Assembly: GCF_002993025.1 (NCBI RefSeq)
Contig: NZ_NXGI01000009.1
Coordinates: 1-64,000, forward strand
DNA: 64,000 bases
Source of the DNA: Arcobacter cryaerophilus gv. crypticus
Lineage (GTDB): Bacteria > Campylobacterota > Campylobacteria > Campylobacterales > Arcobacteraceae
Direction of reading: 5' to 3'
Shown here: positions 63,464-64,000 of the stretch, piece by piece
Numbering within the stretch: position 1 is the first letter of the stretch
Layout of the letters: each line of letters starts with the position of its first letter
The notes under the pieces: model-generated
Told to the model about the DNA's origin: nothing
The model's database searches: none
Seen by the model: the letters and a program-made list of their open reading frames with translations, nothing else
Program-made: the position numbers and the translations under genes

Positions 63464-63480
63464 TTGTAATATTATCCTTT

Positions 63481-63497
63481 GTTCCTTTATAGGGAAC
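63481..63497 (-). promoter_or_regulatory. Palindrome upstream of higB, possible HigA operator
   Basis: GTTCCTTTATAGGGAAC is a near-perfect palindrome lying 18 bp upstream of the higB start. On the minus strand the centre, CTATAAAG, could be the -10 box, so binding by HigA there would block transcription. The role is inferred from position only. Confidence 0.55.
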
Positions 63498-63506
63498 TTA
63501 ATCTAT

Positions 63507-63937
63507 TTATTTTACTAATTTATCCAACCAATCAGCCCACCATTGCATTAACTCTTTTTTCTCTTCAAAATATTTATATTTTTATAAGCTAATTTAATTT
63601 AATGTATCTGATAATATTGCTCCAGAAATTCCTCTATCCACTTTAAAAGGTGATGGAAATACAAACTCGCTCCTATGTCTCGAATAAGGCTCTATTTGTT
63701 TTATAATATCTATTGCTTGTCTTGGTAAAGGGCAAACAAAATCAATATGAGTTTTCATTTTTGAATATAAATATAACACTAATATCACATTTATATTTTT
63801 CTCTAATATAGCCAATATTTTTTGTTAAAAGTTTTCTAGCTTCTTCTCTTTTTCCATCACTTAATTTATACTCTTTTTCTTTGGATTCTGCAAAATTTAA
63901 TATCTTTATCTGATAGTGGTTTTACTAATTTTGCCAT
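63507..63937 (-). pseudogene. Broken P4-type tyrosine integrase
   Basis: Three pieces can be seen on the minus strand. MAKLVKPLSDKDIK, then in a second frame AESKEKEYKLSDGK and REEARKLLTKNIG (the DUF4102 N-terminal arm-binding domain), then KMKTHIDFVCPLPRQAIDII and EFVFPSPF (start of the catalytic domain), then the C-terminal EEKKELMQWWADWLDKLVK. Frameshifts and internal deletions separate them, and the R-H-x-x-R...Y catalytic residues are gone. It is a dead integrase, with HigBA immediately downstream. Confidence 0.85.
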
Positions 63938-64000
63938 TTTTAACGGTAATTCCTTTTTGTCTTTTAAAATTTACCATAAATTATGCCGCAATAATATTTG
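63938..64000. other. Window end, no feature seen
   Basis: The final bases hold only AT-rich sequence upstream of the integrase remnant. Any attachment site or tRNA would lie outside the window. Confidence 0.4.

Overview
The window is a low-GC, AT-rich bacterial chromosome segment. Its gene content and order point to the Campylobacterota, most likely Arcobacter/Aliarcobacter. The signs are a heptose gene set abutting waaF, an LPS locus bounded by waaF and waaC as in Campylobacter LOS loci, a plasminogen-binding-N-terminal protein, and a GyrA with Thr at position 85. Species cannot be fixed from the sequence alone.

Layout. 1-8.7 kb: tandem tRNA-Asn genes with a perfect consensus promoter, then minus-strand housekeeping genes (hemE, a YqhA-like membrane protein, asd, gyrA, a DUF465 protein, argJ, an RCK-type ion channel, rpmB). 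8.7-31 kb: lipopolysaccharide locus. It holds the full ADP-heptose pathway (gmhB, hldD, hldE, gmhA), four GT9 heptosyltransferase-family genes including waaF and waaC, GT2 and GT4 glycosyltransferases, two kinase-fold proteins, a NodB deacetylase, a membrane-anchored glycosidase-like protein, an O-antigen ligase, the four dTDP-rhamnose genes and a late acyltransferase (lpxL family). A PIN toxin pair and an ORF6N phage-type regulator sit inside this locus. 31-37.3 kb: ppx/gppA, an Alvin-type ferredoxin, an inositol-monophosphatase-family gene, an EI24 membrane protein, a radical SAM protein that appears to start at AUA, a secretin, and yigZ. A MntA/HepT toxin-antitoxin pair is inserted at the yigZ start and has duplicated 27 bp.

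38-42.3 kb: five soluble proteins of no known function. Three are clear paralogues, and all five share short MEI/MNI/MQI starts. This is the best candidate for an undescribed system. 42.3-52 kb: tlyA, ribF, cmoA, a peroxiredoxin whose leader can fold into two mutually exclusive hairpins, a pgbA-like gene, glcD, yihY, an HNH protein, murA, a DMT permease and kdsA. 52-53.4 kb: a degenerate MscS-like gene, an IS3-family scar and a 21-codon membrane-peptide ORF. 53.4-60.5 kb: a run of lipid and oxidative-stress genes (DUF3833 lipoprotein, cfa-like methyltransferase, DUF1365, flavin oxidase, lipocalin, MFS, SDR, glutathione peroxidase) ending in a truncated SRPBCC remnant. 60.6-64 kb: a 'SpecificRecomb' membrane protein, HigBA, and the wreck of a P4-type integrase.

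The envelope theme is consistent. Heptose supply, Kdo-8-phosphate synthesis (kdsA), dTDP-rhamnose supply, core assembly, acylation, ligation, and a separate membrane-lipid modification cluster are all here. Mobile or selfish genes (two toxin-antitoxin pairs plus a PIN pair, an ORF6N gene, IS and integrase scars) mark the junctions. No wzx/wzy or ABC O-antigen exporter is visible, so O-chain assembly genes, if any, lie elsewhere.
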